From positions 930,001 to 994,000 of the forward strand of contig NZ_CP064908.1 in NCBI RefSeq assembly GCF_015841355.1: a DNA stretch of 64,000 bases. Direction: 5' to 3'. Within the stretch, counting starts at the first letter, position 1, and every line of letters starts with the position of its first letter. The position numbers and the translations under genes are program-made. This document shows, piece by piece, positions 37,282 to 45,871 of the stretch. Below the pieces are notes generated by a model. It saw only the letters and a list, made by a program, of their open reading frames with translations. It made no database searches and was not told the DNA's origin. The DNA is from Synechococcus sp. CBW1107 (GTDB lineage Bacteria; Cyanobacteriota; Cyanobacteriia; PCC-6307; Cyanobiaceae).

Positions 37282-38024
37282 AGTCATCATTCCTGTAAAT
37301 TCCAATTAACCTCATTCTCGCTTTCGCTTGAATTTCGCTAATTTTCCTCGCAAATGATGCCGCCATTACCCAATTCCCTGACTCTCGTCAGTCATCAGTT
37401 AAGGCCTCCTTCTAGCCAGAAGGGTTCGAGAGTGCATCACACCACAGACCAACCTCAGCCACAGCTTCCCTCACAGACAACCTTTCGCGCTCTTTCCTCA
37501 CCAGGGTCTCCCCTGACAATCGAGTCTCGATCACTCATCCATCGGGCCGCCGCAACGTCTTTCAGCTGCTCGTGCAACGACTTTCCAAATCACTCAGATC
37601 CGGTCGCACCGTCTTCTGCCTGAACATTCATTGACAGGCTCACCCGTGAAAGTGATCCTCTCAAAATTCAAGCAAAATCCTGATGCTTGTTTCTTTTGAC
37701 GGGACCTCACACCTTTGCTGCTATCTCGTCAGACTCCTCAGCTCGGCATCCAAGCCATGCCTCCCTTGCAGGAGCTCATCGCTCAATCCCTCGCTTCAGA
37801 ACCCGACGCAGCAAAAGCGTCAGTTCCTAAACTTTTTAGTTGTCCAGGTGCTCCTCCTTCAGCCTCTCGGCCTCCGGTGGCTCGCGGTGGTCTCCCGACC
37901 GCTTTGGAAACTTACAACACCGGCGGTCGGCTCTCGCCTCCCTCTGGTTCGTAAGCCCTGCAGCGCTCGCCTCTCGGCTCACGCGCAGTCCAAAAACATA
38001 CCACACCTTCCCCCGCGTATGCGC
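37282..38024 (-). other. rRNA leader and upstream region
   Basis: This is 743 bases between the 16S gene and the IMPase gene. I see no protein gene. A hairpin CCTTCT/AGAAGG lies at 37409-37424. The 16-base repeat arm at 37820-37835 shows that the transcript probably starts beyond 37835, giving a leader longer than 540 bases. No textbook -35/-10 pair stands out. The promoter is probably between 37836 and 38024. Confidence 0.5.
37820..37835 (-). repeat. 5' arm of a 16-base inverted repeat bracketing 16S
   Basis: TCAGTTCCTAAACTTT on the plus strand, the exact complement of 35627-35642. On the transcript it lies about 540 bases before the 16S 5' end. Confidence 0.65.
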
Positions 38025-38831
38025 TCAACCCTTCAGGAGCGCTTCAGCCCAGGGCATGAAGCGCTCCAGAGTCTCTGCGTTGCAGGCCGCCAGCACTGGG
38101 AAATCGGTGCTGCCATGGTCGTCGCCGGGGTTCAGCTGCTCAGGGCTGCGCACCAGCCAGCGCAGAGGGCACTGCAGTTCGCTCAGCACCAGCCAGGCCG
38201 CGGCCAGATCCCAGATCTTGGGGGTGGCCTCCAGGGCCATCACGGTCTGGCCCATGGCCACGCTCACCAGGTTGAGGCTGGCCACTCCAAGCAGGCGGAT
38301 CTTGCCGGGGAAGCGCCGATCAGGCAGCTTCTGCAACACCCCGATCGAGCGACTGCAGAGCGAGGCACACCCAGCCGCCTGGGCTTCGTTGCCAGGTGGT
38401 TTCAGGGGTTTGCCGTTGCGCCAGGCGCCCACCCCGCGCACGGCGATGATCCGCTGCCGCAGGGGAGGCACATCGAGCACCGCCAGTACGGGGACACCCC
38501 CTTCGAAGCGGGCCAGGGAAATCGCCCAGTAGGGAATCCCGGCAGCGAAGTTGGTGGTGCCATCCAGAGGATCCACCACCCAGTAGGCGGCGGTGGAGGG
38601 CACCAGCTTGCGCCCTTCCTCACTGAGGACCCCCTCTCCTGGATAGAGCAGGTCCAGTCCCTGAACCAGGGTTTCATCGCTCCAGCGATCACAGGCGGTG
38701 ATCAGACTGCCGTCGGCCTTGGCTTCCGAGGCCATATGACCGAAATCCTTTCGTTGCCTCTCGGCAACGGCATCGATCAGATCCGTGAGCCGGAGAGCCT
38801 CGGATGGAATGGCTGAGAAGGTGGCGGTCAT
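38025..38831 (-). CDS. Inositol monophosphatase-family phosphatase
   Basis: The protein has 268 residues from the ATG at 38831; the longer frame to 39248 is antisense noise inside the upstream gene. Metal-binding motifs: 'VLSEEG' (Glu71-72), 'WVVDPLDGTTNFAAG' (Asp87, Asp90, Gly91-Thr92) and the C-terminal 'IWDLAAAWLVLSE' (Asp of WDxAA). Family members hydrolyse inositol phosphate, histidinol phosphate or sulfur-nucleotide phosphates; the substrate is not assigned. The start overlaps the stop of the PucC-type transporter (ATGA), so they are co-translated. Confidence 0.9.
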   Translation of the reverse strand: MTATFSAIPSEALRLTDLIDAVAERQRKDFGHMASEAKADGSLITACDRWSDETLVQGLDLLYPGEGVLSEEGRKLVPSTAAYWVVDPLDGTTNFAAGIPYWAISLARFEGGVPVLAVLDVPPLRQRIIAVRGVGAWRNGKPLKPPGNEAQAAGCASLCSRSIGVLQKLPDRRFPGKIRLLGVASLNLVSVAMGQTVMALEATPKIWDLAAAWLVLSELQCPLRWLVRSPEQLNPGDDHGSTDFPVLAACNAETLERFMPWAEALLKG

Positions 38832-40237
38832 CCGAGTTCGGTGGTCAGGACCTGGGTCAGCTGCCTGGAGGTGTCGTCGCGGAATCGGTGGACATTGACG
38901 GCGACCAGCACCCGCAGCGCCGCCAGGGCGATCAGCGCGGCCGTGCCCAGCACCAGGGCATAGGGAAGGAAAGGACCCTGGCCGGGGATGATGGCACGAC
39001 CCAGATCCAACAATCCGCCTCCCAGCAATTTGGCCGACGCGCGGGAGAAGGCCTGGGCCAGGCCCCAGACACCCACGAAGGTGCCAGCGGCTTCCGGCAG
39101 CGTGAGATCGAGCATCAGACACAGGGTGCTGTTGGTGCCGATGCCGGAGGCCAGCCCGAAGAGCAGGAGCACCGCCTGAAGCAGGGAAACCTGGCCCACC
39201 AGACCGCAAAGGATCAGCAGCAGCATCGAGGCCAGAATCAGCTGGCAACCGAGCCGGGCCGTGGCGTACTTACCCAGCCTGGGCACGATCCACCAACCCG
39301 CCAGCACCAGGCCGAGCAGGGTGCCCACCCCCCAGAAGGCATTCAGCGACGCGGTCGCGGCAATCGGCATGGAGAACACATCAGCGCCATAGCTCTCCAG
39401 GATCGGGTCCTGGATGAACAGAGCCAGAGTGAAGAGCACCAGGAAGAGGAAGAACACCACCACCTGCCGGCTGGAGGTGATCAGCCGCCAGGCCTGAGAC
39501 AACGTGATCGAATCGTCACGGGCCTGACCGGACGATCCGCTGACGGGCCCGGGGATTGCCGTCGTGGCGGGCTCGACTCCCCAGGTGGCCAGCAGGGTGA
39601 GACCCATCACCGCCAGGGCCGCCCGCACCATGAAGCGGGAGAGCACAGCCTCCAGCACCATCGGGTCGGTGACCCCGTCAAGCCCCCTGAGGCTGCTGGA
39701 GATCACCACCGCCCCCACCACGATCCCCACGGTGAGCATGCACCAGATGATGCCCACCGCCCGGGGCCTCTCCCGCTCCTGAGTGCGGTCGATCACCAGG
39801 GCCAGGTACGGGGTGGTGGCCATCGAAACCGCCAGCCCGTAGGCGGCGAAGAGCGCACAGATCAGGGCCGTGCCCATGGTGATGGCAGGACCATCTCCGA
39901 GCTCCCGTGCGGCGGCGAGCCGGAAGATCACCGGCACCACCAGTACCGCCAGGCCACAGAAGAGCGCGGCTCCCAACCAGATGTAGGGGGTGCGGTGACG
40001 TCCCCCCAGGGGCCGGGCATCGGAGAGCTGGCCGAAAAGGATCCTCGAGGGGGCCACGAATTGCTCGAAGGCCAGGGCTCCGCCCACCAGCAGGGCGGGA
40101 AAGCCCAGCTCACTGATCATCACCCGGTTGAGCATGCCGGCGAAGATCACCGCCAGAAAGCCCAGGCTCCCCTGGAACAGTCCCAGCCGCACCGTGCTGG
40201 CGATCGAGAGGCTGGGGGGCGAGCTGGAGAGGGCCAT
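38828..40237 (-). CDS. BCD/PucC-family MFS transporter (chlorophyll-complex assembly)
   Basis: The protein has 469 residues from the ATG at 40237 (four codons inside the longest frame). It has twelve hydrophobic segments. Family features: 'RLGLFQGSLGFLAVIFAGML' with 'NRVMISELGFP', 'APSRILFGQLSDARPLGGRH' with 'RTPYIW', and 'MATTPYLALVIDRTQERERP' with 'RAVGIIW'. PucC/LhaA proteins of phototrophs help assemble light-harvesting complexes, and cyanobacterial members are thought to carry chlorophyll or chlorophyll-protein complexes. It forms an operon with the IMPase gene. The TolC gene 66 bases upstream is on the same strand. Confidence 0.92.
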   Translation of the reverse strand: MALSSSPPSLSIASTVRLGLFQGSLGFLAVIFAGMLNRVMISELGFPALLVGGALAFEQFVAPSRILFGQLSDARPLGGRHRTPYIWLGAALFCGLAVLVVPVIFRLAAARELGDGPAITMGTALICALFAAYGLAVSMATTPYLALVIDRTQERERPRAVGIIWCMLTVGIVVGAVVISSSLRGLDGVTDPMVLEAVLSRFMVRAALAVMGLTLLATWGVEPATTAIPGPVSGSSGQARDDSITLSQAWRLITSSRQVVVFFLFLVLFTLALFIQDPILESYGADVFSMPIAATASLNAFWGVGTLLGLVLAGWWIVPRLGKYATARLGCQLILASMLLLILCGLVGQVSLLQAVLLLFGLASGIGTNSTLCLMLDLTLPEAAGTFVGVWGLAQAFSRASAKLLGGGLLDLGRAIIPGQGPFLPYALVLGTAALIALAALRVLVAVNVHRFRDDTSRQLTQVLTTELG

Positions 40238-40303
40238 GGTGGAGCGCAAGTTCAGGCAACGACGCCATCCGGTCCCCCCCAGGGATCTCCCGACGGGCGC
40301 TCT

Positions 40304-42061
40304 CTAGGGAGAGAGAGGACCGCGCCCATCCGGCGAACGCACCTCAGACTGACAGGCCGGCAACAACGGTTGGGGCTCGATCGGAATCTGGGTGGTGGGA
40401 TCGCCGGATGGCTTGCTCGAGGGGAGGGAGGGTGGCTGGCAGAAGGCCACCTGATCAAGACCCGTGCGGCGCCTCAGTTCCGCCAGACGGCGGTTGTAGT
40501 CGGTGACGGCGCGGGCATAGCTCACCTCCGCCTGGGTGAGGTCGCGCTGGCTGTCGACCACCTCCCGCTGGGTGGTGACGCCGGCCTGGAAGCGCAGCCT
40601 GGCCAGGCGAAGCGCTTCGCGAGAGGAGATCACCGCCCGTGAGGTGGTGGTGATGTCGCGGTTGTTCTGAAGCAACAAATAGAAGCTCGTTTCCACCTCC
40701 AGCCGGATCCGGTCGCGGCGATCGGCGAAATTGAACCGCTGCTCCTCGGCAGCCTGCTTCTGCTGGCGGTACTGGGCAGCGGCGCGGCCGCCGTCGAATA
40801 GATTCCAGCGCAGGTTCAGGCCGACGGAATTGTCGAATCCGTAGGTGTAGGCGCCCATGTTGATCGGCCGATCGAAGGGCACCCCGGTCTGGCCATTGCT
40901 GCGGTCCCAGCCAAAGGTGTTGACGATGCTCAGGAACGGCTGAACGGCGCCGATGGCGGCATTGGCAGTGCTGTTGGCGATGGAGATCTGCAGGATGACC
41001 TGATCGAGCTCCTCACGGAAGGCATAGGCCGCCACGATGCTCTCCTGGAGCGTGGGCATCCAGGTGCCCACCACCCGAGCCGGCTCCTTGGCGGTCGGAG
41101 TGACGTTCTGGGGCAGATCCAGCAGGGAGGCCAGGCTGCGACGCGCCACCGACTGCTCCGCCAGGGCGTTGGTGAGCAGCTGCTGGTCCCGGGCCAGCTG
41201 GGTCTCAGCCTGCAGCACCTCCAGCTTCGTGGAGACCCCCGCCTGGAAACGGGCCCGGGCATCCTTGAGGCTCACCAGCGACGCCCGGACCGATTCCTGA
41301 CCGATCCGCACCCCTTCATCGGCGAACTGAAGCGTGAAATAGGCCTGGGCCGCCTGCAGCCGCAGGTCGCGCAGAGCGATCAGGTACTGGTTCTGAGCCT
41401 GCTCGAACTGGTCGCGGGCTGCTGAGATCTGGGGAACCCGCTGGGGGTTGATCAGGTCCCAGTTGATGCCGATGTTCATCGCAGCGCCGAGGGTCTGGCC
41501 CCTGGTCAGCGACTCCTGCGTGGTGAATGGTCCGGTGGCATCGGGGTTGAAACGAAACCGATAGTTGTTGGTGAGTGCCGGAAAGGTGCTCCCGGTGGCG
41601 AGGTTGATGTTCGGGTACCAGGCGGAGATCTGGGCACGCAGGTTGGACTTGGCCTGATCCACCTGGGAGGCCACCGCCTTGAGGCTGGGGTTGTTGGTTT
41701 CGGCCAGGGTCTCCACGTCCCGCAGCCCCAGCGGCCGCAATTGCTGGATCTTGACCTGGGCCGGCCTGGTGGGCAGCGCCAGCGAGGGAGGGGAGGCGAG
41801 CGGCTGAAGATCGGGTTCGAGCTGGGTGGCCGCCGGTGGCAGCACGGTGGGATCCGACTTGGGCCGGTTTCCCTTGACCTCCGGAGCCAGGGGAATCGGC
41901 ACCGGTGAAGCCGAGGGGGTGGGGGCCGACTGGTCAGGGGCAGGGGAAGACTGGTCAGCCGCAGGAGGTGGAGAGGCGTCCTGGGCCCGGCTCACCCCCT
42001 GAAGGACAGGGACGAGCACCATTCCCGCAAGAGCTGCCGAAGCGAGGAAGGAGCGACGCAC
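40304..42061 (-). CDS. TolC-family outer-membrane efflux protein
   Basis: The protein has 585 residues from a GTG. A signal peptide (MRRSFLASAALAGMVLVPVLQG, cleaved near SRAQD) is followed by a Pro/Ser-rich linker of about 75 residues. Then come the two structural repeats of the trimeric channel-tunnel, with long helices ('LTRGQTLGAAMNIGINWDLI', 'DQFEQAQNQYLIALRDLRLQ', 'RLARLRFQAGVTTQREVVDS', 'RDLTQAEVSYARAVTDYNRR'). It spans the periplasm and outer membrane. It is the only TolC homologue in the window and so a candidate partner of the RND pump at 1-3664, and of type I secretion systems elsewhere. Confidence 0.94.
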   Translation of the reverse strand: MRRSFLASAALAGMVLVPVLQGVSRAQDASPPPAADQSSPAPDQSAPTPSASPVPIPLAPEVKGNRPKSDPTVLPPAATQLEPDLQPLASPPSLALPTRPAQVKIQQLRPLGLRDVETLAETNNPSLKAVASQVDQAKSNLRAQISAWYPNINLATGSTFPALTNNYRFRFNPDATGPFTTQESLTRGQTLGAAMNIGINWDLINPQRVPQISAARDQFEQAQNQYLIALRDLRLQAAQAYFTLQFADEGVRIGQESVRASLVSLKDARARFQAGVSTKLEVLQAETQLARDQQLLTNALAEQSVARRSLASLLDLPQNVTPTAKEPARVVGTWMPTLQESIVAAYAFREELDQVILQISIANSTANAAIGAVQPFLSIVNTFGWDRSNGQTGVPFDRPINMGAYTYGFDNSVGLNLRWNLFDGGRAAAQYRQQKQAAEEQRFNFADRRDRIRLEVETSFYLLLQNNRDITTTSRAVISSREALRLARLRFQAGVTTQREVVDSQRDLTQAEVSYARAVTDYNRRLAELRRRTGLDQVAFCQPPSLPSSKPSGDPTTQIPIEPQPLLPACQSEVRSPDGRGPLSP

Positions 42062-42087
42062 ACCAGAACCCTTGACTACGGCAGAGC

Positions 42088-43476
42088 TTAGTGAGCTGAA
42101 GCTGGGCTGCCGAGACAGGCGGCCACGAGATCATCCGCCCCCTGCAGCAACCGGATCGGTACCGGCAACCGCAGCTGCAGCTCCTCGAGGCCGAGATCAT
42201 CCAGGAAGACGGGCTCGCCCTGGCGGAGCATCACGGATGGGAGCAGCAGTTCATCTCCCAGCTCCTGGCCCGCCAGACCCGCCAGCAGATCGGAGCCTGT
42301 GAGCAGACCGGTGACCACCTGCTCCTGCCCCCAGTAGGGACTTGGCAGGCCGTACAGCCGCAGGGTCAGGCCTTCGACGGCATTGAGGCGTTCGACCACC
42401 GGCCCCAGAGCCCCGGCCACCAGGGCGCCAACGACCCAGCTGAGGCGACGGGGCTCAGGCAGGCGCCTGGGCAGGCGACGGGTGGCCTGATCCAGGGCCT
42501 CGAGAAAGGCGCGGATGCTGCCGACTCCATTTTCCTGCTGGGGCAGATCCTCGTAGCTGTCGCGCTCCGGCAGGGGAAACCCGGCCATCAGGTACCACTC
42601 ATCGGAGAGCCAGGCGAAGCGGCTGCCGAAGGAGCTCTGAAATCTGGCCTGGAGCGGCTCCACCTGCTCGATCACCCGCCGGGCGCAGGCGCGATCCACG
42701 GGGATGAGACCATCTCCTGGAGGACGGAAGCGGGTCAGCCCCACGGGCACGACGGCTGTGGAGAGCACCGCCGGCCAGTCCCCCGCCCCGAAGCGGGCGA
42801 GATCCAGGAGCGTGCGCTCAAGAGCCTGCCCGTCATTCACCCCCGGGCAGACCACCACCTGGGCATGGATCTGCAACCGACGTTCGGCGAACCACTCCAG
42901 CTGATTCAGCAAAAGCCCGGCGCGGGGGTTCACCAGCAGGCGGCTGCGCAGCTCGGGATCGGTGGCGTGCACCGAGACGAACAGGGGCGAGAGCCGCTGC
43001 TGCTCGATCCGCTCCCAGTCCGCGGCAGTGAGGTTGGTGAGGGTGAGGTAGGAGCCGTAGAGGAAACTCAGGCGATAGTCGTCGTCCTTGACATAGAGGC
43101 TCCGGCGCCGCCCGGGGGGCTGCTGATCGATGAAGCAGAAGGCGCAGTGGTTGTTGCACTGGCGCAGCCCATCGAAGAGGGCCTCGGTGAAGGCGAGCCC
43201 CAGGCCGTCATCGGGATCCTTCTCCAGCTCGACGCTGTGGCGGGTGCCGTCGGGGTCCTCGACCTCCAGGCTCAGCTCCTCCTCTCCCACCAGCACCTGC
43301 AGATCGATCAGGTCCCGGGGCCGCACCCCGTTGACGCTGATCAGTCTGTCGCCGGGCTGAAAACCGAGCTCGTCCCCGATCGATCCAGGCTCCACCGTCG
43401 CCACCACGGCAGGCTGGGGCTGGCGCACTGAATCCGCGGGGGCCAGGGGCAAGCCCGCAGAGGGTTCGTTCCACAC
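42088..43476 (-). CDS. TIGR03279-type cyanobacterial FeS protein (PDZ, radical-SAM-like, DUF512)
   Basis: The protein has 462 residues from a GTG. Order of domains: a PDZ-like region ('ATVEPGSIGDELGFQPGDRL', about 26-60); a Cys cluster CX3CX2C at Cys107, Cys111 and Cys114 ('CNNHCAFCF'), typical of radical SAM enzymes; a TIM-barrel-like stretch ('SVHATDPELRSRLLVNPRAG', 'HAQVVVCPGVNDGQ'); and the C-terminal DUF512. Its reaction is unknown. The family is described as a cyanobacterial FeS-containing oxidoreductase. It lies 26 bases upstream of tolC on the same strand. Confidence 0.9.
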   Translation of the reverse strand: MWNEPSAGLPLAPADSVRQPQPAVVATVEPGSIGDELGFQPGDRLISVNGVRPRDLIDLQVLVGEEELSLEVEDPDGTRHSVELEKDPDDGLGLAFTEALFDGLRQCNNHCAFCFIDQQPPGRRRSLYVKDDDYRLSFLYGSYLTLTNLTAADWERIEQQRLSPLFVSVHATDPELRSRLLVNPRAGLLLNQLEWFAERRLQIHAQVVVCPGVNDGQALERTLLDLARFGAGDWPAVLSTAVVPVGLTRFRPPGDGLIPVDRACARRVIEQVEPLQARFQSSFGSRFAWLSDEWYLMAGFPLPERDSYEDLPQQENGVGSIRAFLEALDQATRRLPRRLPEPRRLSWVVGALVAGALGPVVERLNAVEGLTLRLYGLPSPYWGQEQVVTGLLTGSDLLAGLAGQELGDELLLPSVMLRQGEPVFLDDLGLEELQLRLPVPIRLLQGADDLVAACLGSPASAH

Positions 43477-43522
43477 GGAAAGGCTGGAGCAGAGACCCGC
43501 AGTCTGGGTCCGGGAGTGGACC

Positions 43523-44395
43523 TCAGGTGGCCGCAGGGCCCATCCTCCAGACCCAGAGCAGCAGCAGCAGGCCGAACACCAGCCGGTAGATCACGAAGAT
43601 CCAGGTGCTGTGGGTCTGCAGGAAGCTCAGCAGCCAGGCGATCGCCAGCCAGGACACCACGGCGGCCGAGACGATGCCGATCACCAGGGGGATCGGGCCC
43701 AGGCTGGCGCCGCTGGCAAAGGCCGACTTCAGTTCAACCAGCCCGGCCAGGGTGATGGCCGGGATCCCAAGCAGGAAGGAGAACCTGGCCGCCGCAGGCC
43801 GCTGCCAACCGTCGAAGAGGGAGGCCGTGAGGGTGCTGCCGGATCGAGACACCCCGGGGATGACCGCCAGGGCCTGGGCGATCCCCACCAGCAGACCGTC
43901 GAGCGGGCGAACCTGGGGAAGATCCCGCGTGCGGCGACCGACCCGCTCGGCCAGGGCCAGCAGCAGAGCCATCACGATCGAGACCAGGGCGATCGAGGTG
44001 ATGCCGCGCAGCGGTGAGCTCTCGTAGGCAGGCCACAGAGTCTTGATGGCCAGGCCCGCCAGCACGATCGGCAGGGTGCCGATCGCCATGGCCAGGCCCA
44101 GCCGAGCCGAGGGATCCCCCCACTGCCCGTGGCGGGAGGCCCGGCTGACCCCTGTGAGCACCTGCGCCAGGTCGCGGCGGAAATAGACGATCACGGCCGC
44201 GATGCTTCCCAGCTGGATGACAGCCGTGACGGCCACTCCCGGATCGCCCCAGCCGAGCAGCACCGGCACCACCTTGAGATGGGCGGTGCTGCTGATCGGC
44301 AGGAATTCAGTGAGCCCCTGCACAATCCCGAGCACGAGGGCATGCCAGCAGGCCTCGAGAAAACCTGGAACCGGGGCTGAGAGGGCAGAGCCCAT
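43523..44395 (-). CDS. uppP: Undecaprenyl-diphosphatase (UppP/BacA)
   Basis: The protein has 290 residues. It dephosphorylates undecaprenyl pyrophosphate so the lipid carrier can be reused in peptidoglycan synthesis; overproduction is linked to bacitracin resistance. Motifs: 'VLGIVQGLTEFLPISSTAHL' (Glu/Ser catalytic region), 'VIQLGSIAAVIVYFRRDL' and 'IPGVSRSGSTLTASLF' (phosphatase PGxSRSxxT). It has eight hydrophobic segments. It heads a minus-strand run followed by the DUF512 gene and is divergent from the DUF3120 gene at 44497. Confidence 0.95.
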   Translation of the reverse strand: MGSALSAPVPGFLEACWHALVLGIVQGLTEFLPISSTAHLKVVPVLLGWGDPGVAVTAVIQLGSIAAVIVYFRRDLAQVLTGVSRASRHGQWGDPSARLGLAMAIGTLPIVLAGLAIKTLWPAYESSPLRGITSIALVSIVMALLLALAERVGRRTRDLPQVRPLDGLLVGIAQALAVIPGVSRSGSTLTASLFDGWQRPAAARFSFLLGIPAITLAGLVELKSAFASGASLGPIPLVIGIVSAAVVSWLAIAWLLSFLQTHSTWIFVIYRLVFGLLLLLWVWRMGPAAT

Positions 44396-44496
44396 GCGCG
44401 GATTGGCACGGCGGAGCCAGTGACCTTATGTCCGCGTAGGCCGCGGCTCAGGCTCCGGCGTCCCTTAAGGTTGCATACCTTTCTTCACAGAACCAG

Positions 44497-45255
44497 GTGA
44501 TCGGGGCCACCGCCACTCCCTCCACGTCCGCCCTGGTCCCCGAGACCCTCGTCCTTGACTGGCCCAGGCCCAGCACGCCACGCCGGAGCCTCCTTGGAGC
44601 GTCCCCGGCCGCCACTCTGCCCGTGGTGGCGGCCGCACTGGTGGTGGTGCCGGTGTTCCTTCAGGCCCCCTGGGTCCGCCTCCACCCCAGCAGCGCCACG
44701 CTCTTCACTGCCGTGATTCTGACCGTCGGGCTGCTGCTGGAGCTGCGGGGCCCTGAGCGCTGGCGCGGTTTCGGGCCGCTGCTGGTGGGCTTCAGCGGCA
44801 GCTGGCTGGCCGGCTGCGTCTTCTGGGGATGGTGCCGACTGCATCCCCTCTGGCATCTGCCGATCGAGGCCTTCGCTCTGCCCCTGGCTCTGGCCGGCCT
44901 CAGCGGGCGCTGGCGCAGCGGGGCCCTCTTCTATCTGGCCTCACTCCTGGGAACCGCCTGCACCGATGGGGCCATGGCCCTCACTGGGGTGATGCCGCTC
45001 TGGCCACAGGTGTTGAGTGCCCCGGTCCTCGAGGCCCCCGCTCTCCTCCACGGGGCCGCCCTGCAGGTGCTGCGGCCGGCCCCGCTGGCACTGGTGCTGG
45101 GCCTGGCATTCGTTCTGACGCTGCTGGCGCGCGGCTGCCGCCGCTCGGGTCCAGGCGGGCGACTGGCGGCCTCCACCCTGGTGACCACCCTGGTGGTGGA
45201 CGGTCTTTTCCTGATCGCCTCGCTGTTCAGCCCTCAGCTCAGTGGTCTCGTGTGA
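44497..45255 (+). CDS. DUF3120 cyanobacterial membrane protein
   Basis: The protein has 252 residues from a GTG at 44497. It has six hydrophobic helices; 'TDGAMALTGVMPLWPQVL' and 'FSGSWLAGCVFWGWCRLHPL' are landmark segments. The family is restricted to cyanobacteria as far as I know and its function is unknown. It lies upstream of psbU on the same strand with a 176-base gap, so psbU probably has its own promoter. The upstream gap contains a near-palindrome AAGGT-TGCAT-ACCTT (about 44466-44480) overlapping a GCATACCT box. Confidence 0.82.
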   Translation: MIGATATPSTSALVPETLVLDWPRPSTPRRSLLGASPAATLPVVAAALVVVPVFLQAPWVRLHPSSATLFTAVILTVGLLLELRGPERWRGFGPLLVGFSGSWLAGCVFWGWCRLHPLWHLPIEAFALPLALAGLSGRWRSGALFYLASLLGTACTDGAMALTGVMPLWPQVLSAPVLEAPALLHGAALQVLRPAPLALVLGLAFVLTLLARGCRRSGPGGRLAASTLVTTLVVDGLFLIASLFSPQLSGLV

Positions 45256-45431
45256 GAGGGGGCGGAGCGGCTCTGCGGGACGGGAATTGAAGAACTGCAA
45301 AAGCCTTGGCCCTGTGGGGATTGATCCGCCGACCGGCCTGTAGCGTTGCCCCTGACCCTGCTCGGAACGATTCCGAGTCAAGGCCTGCATCCAACGGCGA
45401 TCCTCACCGATCCACACCACGGAGAACTTCG

Positions 45432-45809
45432 ATGAAACGGCTGGTTGCCTGGATCATGAGCGGCGTGCTGATGGCCGGCCTGCTGGTGTCGCTGCTCCTG
45501 CCGCCGGCGGTCCAGGCCGAGGAGCTCCGCAACGTCGCCGATGAGAAGATCGCGGCTCGCGAAGGCAAGGTGGATCTCAACAACTCCCCCGTGCGCAGCT
45601 TCCAGCAGTTCCCCGGCATGTATCCGACCCTGGCCGGCAAGATCGTGATCGGTGGTCCCTACGAGGAGATCGACGATGTGCTCAACCTGGATCTGACGGA
45701 TCGGCAGAAGGAGCTGTTCGAGAAGTACAAGGACAATTTCACGGTGACCCCTCCCTCGATCGCCCTGAACGAGGGCGACGATCGCATCAACGCGGGCGTC
45801 TACCGCTGA
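45432..45809 (+). CDS. psbU: Photosystem II 12 kDa extrinsic protein PsbU
   Basis: The protein has 125 residues from the ATG at 45432. The signal peptide ends near 'PPAVQAEELRN', so the mature protein of about 95 residues enters the thylakoid lumen. PsbU stabilises the oxygen-evolving complex and the binding of cytochrome c550. The helix-hairpin-helix-like core 'KVDLNNSPVRSFQQFPGMYP' and 'IVIGGPYEEIDDVLNL' is diagnostic. The length is normal for cyanobacteria. A strong terminator follows at 45833-45862. Confidence 0.96.
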   Translation: MKRLVAWIMSGVLMAGLLVSLLLPPAVQAEELRNVADEKIAAREGKVDLNNSPVRSFQQFPGMYPTLAGKIVIGGPYEEIDDVLNLDLTDRQKELFEKYKDNFTVTPPSIALNEGDDRINAGVYR

Positions 45810-45832
45810 ACCCCTAAAGTCGCGACCCTCCG

Positions 45833-45862
45833 AAAGCCGTCGGTCTCCGGCGGCTTTTTTTT
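45833..45862 (+). terminator. Rho-independent terminator of psbU
   Basis: A stem AAAGCCGTCGG/CCGGCGGCTTT with a TCT loop (one mismatch) runs into an eight-base T tract, 24 bases after the psbU stop. Confidence 0.9.
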
Positions 45863-45871
45863 CGTGGCCCC

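Noticed and set aside
37683-38816. 377-residue plus-strand frame upstream of the IMPase gene
   Set aside because: Antisense to the rRNA leader and IMPase gene with no recognisable domain.
38804-40642. 612-residue plus-strand open frame
   Set aside because: Antisense to the PucC-type transporter and tolC; composition is Gln/Gly/His-rich and lacks homology.
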